From positions 1 through 8,599 of the forward strand of contig JALHUF010000364.1 in the NCBI GenBank assembly GCA_022866195.1: DNA of 8,599 bases, written 5' to 3'. The translations under genes and the position numbers were made by a program. Shown one piece after another: positions 5,182 through 8,599 of this stretch (positions are counted from its first letter, which is position 1; each line of letters opens with the position of its first letter). The stretch comes from Terriglobia bacterium. Lineage in GTDB: Bacteria; Acidobacteriota; Terriglobia; UBA7540. The notes below the pieces were generated by a model. That model was not told the DNA's origin, did no database searches, and saw nothing but the letters and a program-made list of their open reading frames with translations.

Positions 5182-7599
5182 TTACGTCACAGCGTGTTCG
5201 TACTTGCAGGCTTCGTTGCGGCAATAGCGGACGGCGGTGGAGTCCTTTTTATGCTTCTCCAACAGGAGGGGGGAGCCGCACTGGGGGCAAGGTTCCGCGA
5301 CGGGCTTATCCCAGGCGGTGAACTTACACTGCGGATAGCAGCTGCAGCCGTAGAAAGTCTTCCCGCGCTTGGTGCGCCGGACCACCAGCTCGCCCGTGCA
5401 ACCCTTCTCCGGGCAGGCGATGCCCAGCGTCTGCCGCTTCACATATCGGCAGTTGGGGTAGTTGCTGCATGCCGTGAACTGACCGTAGCGTCCGTGCTTT
5501 AGTGCCAGGTTGTTGCCACACTTCGGGCACTTCTCCTCGAGAGGGACGTCGGCTACCGCCGTCGCCGCGCCTTCCTTCATAACGATCTTCTTGGTATTAC
5601 GACACTCGGGGTAGCCCGTGCAGGCCAGGAAATATCCGAAGCGGCCGCGCTTGACCGCCATAGGCTTGCCGCATTTCTGGCAGTTCTCTTCGGCGACGTC
5701 AGGCGCCGGCGGTCCGGCCGTGCCGTACTGGGCCGCCAGTTCGGGTGTAAGGTCGCGGGTGCCGTCGCATTCCGGGTAGCCCGTGCAGGCGAGGAAGGCG
5801 CCGTTGCGCCCCAGCCGCACGACCATCGGCTTGCCGCACTTCTCACATTTCTCGTCGGTGGGGATTCCCTCGCCCTTGATGTCCTCCATCTCCCGCTCGG
5901 CGAGCCGCAAGTCCTTCTTGAACTTCTTGTAGAACTCGTCGAGGGCGTCGATCCAGGAAAGCTTCCCTTCCTCGACCTCGTCGAGTTCCTCCTCCATGCG
6001 CGCCGTGTAGGCCACGTCGAAGATGTCGCTGAAGTTCTTCACCAGCAGGTCGCTGACCAGCATGCCGAGATCGGTGGGATAGAAACGGGCCTGTTGCTTG
6101 TGGACATAAGCGCGGTTTTGGATGACGGAAAGAATGGCGGCGTAAGTCGAGGGCCGGCCAATCCCTTTCTCTTCCAGCACCTTCACCAGCGTGGCTTCGT
6201 TGTAGCGAGGTGGCGGCTCGGTGAAATGTTGTTCGGGGTGGAGTTTGCGCAGCTGGAGCGTTTCACCCTGCTCGACGGCCGGCAGGGGGCGCTTCAATTC
6301 CTCTTCCTCCTCCATTTCCGCCTTCTCGTCTTTGCCTTCCTCATAGACGGCGCGGAAGCCGTTGAATTTCTCCACCGAGCCCGTGGCGCGGAAGAGGTAG
6401 TCACCGGCGGTGATGTCGATGGTGGTCTGGTCAAAGACCGCGGGATTCATCTGCGAAGCCACAAAGCGCTGCCAGATGAGTTTGTAGAGCCTGAATTCAT
6501 CCGGGCTGAGGAAAGCGCGTACGGATTCCGGTGTCCGCTCGACGGCCGTGGGACGGATGGCCTCGTGGGCGTCTTGCGCGCCCTTCTTGTTCCGATAATG
6601 GATGGACGCAGGCGGCAAATAGGCCGCACCGAAATTGCGTTGTATGAAGTCCCGCGCGGCGGCAAGCGCACCCTCAGCCACGCGGGTCGAATCGGTGCGC
6701 ATGTAGGTAATCAAGCCCACGGACCCTTCTTGGTCCACTTCCACGCCCTCGTATAACCGCTGGGCCAGCATCATCGTCTTCTTGGCCGTGAAGTGCAGCT
6801 TGCGGACCGCTTCCTGTTGGAGCTTGCTGGTGATGAACGGCGGCACGGGATACTTGCGCTTCTCCTTCGTGGTGACCGATTGGACCACGAAGGCCGCGGC
6901 TTTCGCAGCCGCCACGTGCTGCTCGGCGCTGGCCTGGTCGGGGATTTCCAGGTCCTTGCCCTGGAGCTTCAGCAAGCGCGCGTCAAACGCCGGCGGGTGC
7001 TTGCCTTCCAGGTGTGCCTCAATCGTCCAGTATTCGCGCTTCTGGAAAGCCAGGATTTCCCGCTCGCGCTCGACGATCAAACGCAACGCCACGGTCTGCA
7101 CTCGCCCGGCGGAAAGCCCGCGCTTTACCTTGTCCCAGAGCAGCGGGCTGACTTGGTAACCCACCAGGCGGTCGAGGATCCGCCGCGCCTGCTGGGCGTC
7201 CACCAAGTGCTCGTCAATCTCCACCGGATGCGCGAAAGCCTCGCGCACGGCATCGCGCGTGATCTCGTTGAAGAGGACGCGATGGAATCTCCTCCGCTTC
7301 CCATCCAGAAGCTCGCGCAGATGGGCGCAGATAGCTTCTCCCTCGCGGTCCGGGTCGGCGGCCAGGTACACGGCGTCCGCCTTCTCCGCCGCCGCCTTCA
7401 GCTCCTGGATGACCCGTCTCCTGCCTGGGATCACGAGGTAGGTAGGTTTGAAATCCTTCTTGAGATCTACCCCCAGATCCCTTTTCGGCAGGTCCATGAC
7501 GTGTCCCATGGACGCCTTCACCGTGTAGTCGGACCCGAGGTAACGGTTGATGGTTCGCGCCTTGGCCGGCGATTCGACGATGACGAGCGATTTACCCAT
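5182..7599 (-). CDS. topA: DNA topoisomerase I (type IA) TopA
   Basis: TopA relaxes negative supercoils by cutting one strand through a 5'-phosphotyrosine link. The 805-residue protein starts MGKSLVIVESPAKA, with toprim glutamate E9 and the metal-binding DPDREGEA at 82-89. SAGRVQTVALRLIVERERE (163-181), the active-site GLITYMRTDSTR with nucleophile Y299 (295-306), and EKGIGRPSTYA (477-487) follow. Five C-terminal four-cysteine zinc ribbons begin near 585, 640, 691, 729 and 771; all twenty expected cysteines are present. The frame extends nine codons upstream to a TTG, but those codons come from a heptad array, so the ATG at 7599, which aligns with the family N-terminus, is chosen. No Shine-Dalgarno precedes it. 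It follows dprA by 161 bp, as in the conserved dprA-topA-trmFO-xerC order. Confidence 0.96.
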   Translation of the reverse strand: MGKSLVIVESPAKARTINRYLGSDYTVKASMGHVMDLPKRDLGVDLKKDFKPTYLVIPGRRRVIQELKAAAEKADAVYLAADPDREGEAICAHLRELLDGKRRRFHRVLFNEITRDAVREAFAHPVEIDEHLVDAQQARRILDRLVGYQVSPLLWDKVKRGLSAGRVQTVALRLIVEREREILAFQKREYWTIEAHLEGKHPPAFDARLLKLQGKDLEIPDQASAEQHVAAAKAAAFVVQSVTTKEKRKYPVPPFITSKLQQEAVRKLHFTAKKTMMLAQRLYEGVEVDQEGSVGLITYMRTDSTRVAEGALAAARDFIQRNFGAAYLPPASIHYRNKKGAQDAHEAIRPTAVERTPESVRAFLSPDEFRLYKLIWQRFVASQMNPAVFDQTTIDITAGDYLFRATGSVEKFNGFRAVYEEGKDEKAEMEEEEELKRPLPAVEQGETLQLRKLHPEQHFTEPPPRYNEATLVKVLEEKGIGRPSTYAAILSVIQNRAYVHKQQARFYPTDLGMLVSDLLVKNFSDIFDVAYTARMEEELDEVEEGKLSWIDALDEFYKKFKKDLRLAEREMEDIKGEGIPTDEKCEKCGKPMVVRLGRNGAFLACTGYPECDGTRDLTPELAAQYGTAGPPAPDVAEENCQKCGKPMAVKRGRFGYFLACTGYPECRNTKKIVMKEGAATAVADVPLEEKCPKCGNNLALKHGRYGQFTACSNYPNCRYVKRQTLGIACPEKGCTGELVVRRTKRGKTFYGCSCYPQCKFTAWDKPVAEPCPQCGSPLLLEKHKKDSTAVRYCRNEACKYEHAVT

Positions 7600-7608
7600 A
7601 AAATGCGG

Positions 7609-7643
7609 TTGACAGTCGACAGTCAACAGTCGACAGTCAACGA
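7609..7643. repeat. Heptanucleotide array upstream of the topA start
   Basis: Five 7-bp units on the plus strand read TTGACAG, TCGACAG, TCAACAG, TCGACAG and TCAACGA. The core TYRAC is followed by AG in four of five. The array ends nine bases before the topA ATG, where a ribosome-binding site would be expected. It contains ACAGTCGACAGT twice (7612-7623 and 7626-7637); each copy is the exact complement of 7737-7748 on the far side of the dprA-topA gap. Confidence 0.85.
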
Positions 7644-7645
7644 CC

Positions 7646-7693
7646 CCGTTCCGAACGGTTGCAGCCCGTGACCGAGAACTCCGGCATCACGGG
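7646..7693. repeat. Two small hairpins in the dprA-topA gap
   Basis: CCGTT (7646-7650) and AACGG (7654-7658) form a tight stem with a three-base loop. CCCGTGA (7665-7671) and TCACGGG (7687-7693) form a perfect 7-bp stem with a 15-base loop, inside which CCG and CGG can also pair. Neither is followed by a T-tract on the minus strand, so neither is a clear terminator. They sit between the two inverted heptad arrays. Confidence 0.5.
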
Positions 7694-7730
7694 TGGTTTC
7701 CTTCCTTAAATTGCCTTCGCGCGCCCCAGG

Positions 7731-7754
7731 CTGTCAACTGTCGACTGTGAACTG
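7731..7754. repeat. Heptanucleotide array at the dprA stop
   Basis: Units CTGTCAA, CTGTCGA and CTGTGAA are followed by a partial CTG; read in the other phase they are TCAACTG, TCGACTG and TGAACTG. The core is close to TCRAC and the dinucleotide is TG throughout. The array ends six bases before the TGA of dprA (7761-7763) and is the reverse complement of the topA-proximal array over a 12-bp stretch. Confidence 0.8.
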
Positions 7755-7760
7755 CCCTTT

Positions 7761-8599
7761 TCACAGTTTACGAATAAAGTTCTTCCCCGGCAACTGCCGG
7801 ATCAGGCCGCTCATCTCCAGTTCGAGCAACGCCTGGAGGATGCGTGCGGGGGGCAAGGTCACCGACTCGAAGATCGCGTCTACGAACAGAGCTTCATCGG
7901 TGCGTAGCACCTCGAAGACCGCCTTCTGGTCCGGGGTCAGCGACTGCTCAAAGAGCGCCGCAGTCTCGGGAGACGCTGGCTTTCCGTCCGATGCCTCGAC
8001 GGGCGGCAGAAGTTGGATCCGGATATGGGCCGGGAACTCTTCGATCACGTCCACCCATTGATCGACCAACTTGGCCCCTTGCTTGATCAGATGGTTCGGG
8101 CCAAAACTCTGAGCGGAGGTGATGTTGCCCGGCACCGCGAACACCTCGCGGTTCTGATCGACTGCCAAGCGCGCGGTAATCAACGAGCCGCTGTACTCCG
8201 CTGCCTCCACCACCATCACCCCGAGCGAGAGGCCGCTGATGATCCGATTGCGGATGGGGAAGTTCTCGGGGGTGGGCGCGGTGCCGAGGGGAAACTCAGA
8301 GACCAGCGCACCAGTTTCGACGATCTTCTCCGCCAGCCGGCTGTTCTCCCTGGGATAGATCACATCGAGTCCCGAGCCGAAAACCGCCACAGTCTTGCCT
8401 TTCGCCTCCAGCGCCCCATGATGTGCCGCCGAATCGATACCCCGCGCCATACCGCTGACGATGACCAGTTGTCGTTCCGCCAGATCGTGAGCCAGGCGGT
8501 GAGCTACCTGGCTGCCATAGGCCGTGGGGCGACGCGTTCCCACGATGGCTACCGCATGCTGCGAGAGTATGGTCGCATCCCCACGTACGTAGAGCACCA
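7761..8599 (-). CDS. dprA: DNA processing protein DprA (Smf), 3' part
   Basis: DprA binds single-stranded DNA taken up in transformation and loads RecA on it. The visible 279 codons cover the Rossmann-like core and the C-terminal winged helix; the N-terminal SAM/helical domain, roughly 80-100 residues, lies past the right edge. The GTG at 8597 is an internal valine of an LYVRGD strand, not the start. Visible motifs, numbered from that valine, are VGTRRPTAYG (19-28), VSGMARGID (47-55), FGSGLDVIYPREN (73-85), SEFPLGTAPTPENFPIRNRIISGLS (100-124), VVEAAEYSGSLITA (129-142) and FAVPGNI (153-159). The winged helix (about 217-278, LTPDQKAVFEVLRTDE to NFIRKL) resembles the DML1-like domain of the family. 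No frameshift is seen. The gene is first in the conserved dprA-topA-trmFO-xerC order. Confidence 0.95.
   Translation of the reverse strand, partial: VLYVRGDATILSQHAVAIVGTRRPTAYGSQVAHRLAHDLAERQLVIVSGMARGIDSAAHHGALEAKGKTVAVFGSGLDVIYPRENSRLAEKIVETGALVSEFPLGTAPTPENFPIRNRIISGLSLGVMVVEAAEYSGSLITARLAVDQNREVFAVPGNITSAQSFGPNHLIKQGAKLVDQWVDVIEEFPAHIRIQLLPPVEASDGKPASPETAALFEQSLTPDQKAVFEVLRTDEALFVDAIFESVTLPPARILQALLELEMSGLIRQLPGKNFIRKL

Noticed and set aside
4435..5502. Plus-strand open frame of 355 codons across trmFO, the gap and topA
   Set aside because: It lies opposite two certain genes and shows no family motif. Its composition follows the reverse of those genes.
7716..7737. TTGACA within the dprA-proximal array as a -35 for topA
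   Set aside because: The hexamer is perfect but is part of the heptad repeat. The best -10 at a 16-base spacing, GGCAAT, matches only three of six bases.
2709..7754. The heptad arrays as a CRISPR array or integron-type sites
   Set aside because: Units are 7 bp with no unique spacers, and no cas or integrase context is present. XerC is the housekeeping recombinase in its conserved gene order.

Overview
The window reads as a chromosomal housekeeping segment of a GC-rich bacterium, most likely an acidobacterium. That assignment is an inference from four things: the high-GC codon use, an MqnA of the divergent type whose N-terminus reads PRVSVVHYTTAVPLVWG, a secreted GH20 hexosaminidase, and heptanucleotide repeats in the intergenic gaps. 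A related deep-branching Gram-negative lineage cannot be excluded. No rRNA, tRNA, IS element, CRISPR array or phage gene is visible.

All six well-supported genes lie on the minus strand. In transcription order (high to low coordinates) they are dprA (3' part only, running off the right edge), topA, trmFO, xerC, mqnA and a GH20 beta-N-acetylhexosaminidase. The order dprA-topA-trmFO-xerC is a known conserved cluster; in Bacillus subtilis it continues into clpQ/hslV, clpY/hslU and codY. Here the slots after xerC hold mqnA and the glycosidase. A 19-codon plus-strand tail at the left edge may be the end of a convergent gene.

By function, DprA loads RecA on incoming single-stranded DNA, TopA relaxes negative supercoils, TrmFO makes m5U54 in tRNA, and XerC resolves chromosome dimers. 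MqnA opens the futalosine route to menaquinone, and the GH20 enzyme trims N-acetylhexosamine from chitin, peptidoglycan or glycan fragments outside the cytoplasm. The first four form a DNA/RNA maintenance block. mqnA has its own good sigma70-type promoter at 2640-2667 and probably starts a second unit.

The least ordinary content is between the genes. Four arrays of degenerate 7-bp units sit at gene borders: at the dprA stop, just before the topA start, across the trmFO stop up to the xerC start, and across the xerC stop. Most units share a core close to TCRAC followed by a dinucleotide that is nearly constant within an array and differs between arrays. One array encodes the last 16 residues of TrmFO, and two of them occupy the place where a ribosome-binding site would be expected. 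The topA-trmFO gap has a 53-bp nested inverted repeat instead. I see no new protein system; the repeats and the odd 3' end of the GH20 gene are the points to follow up.
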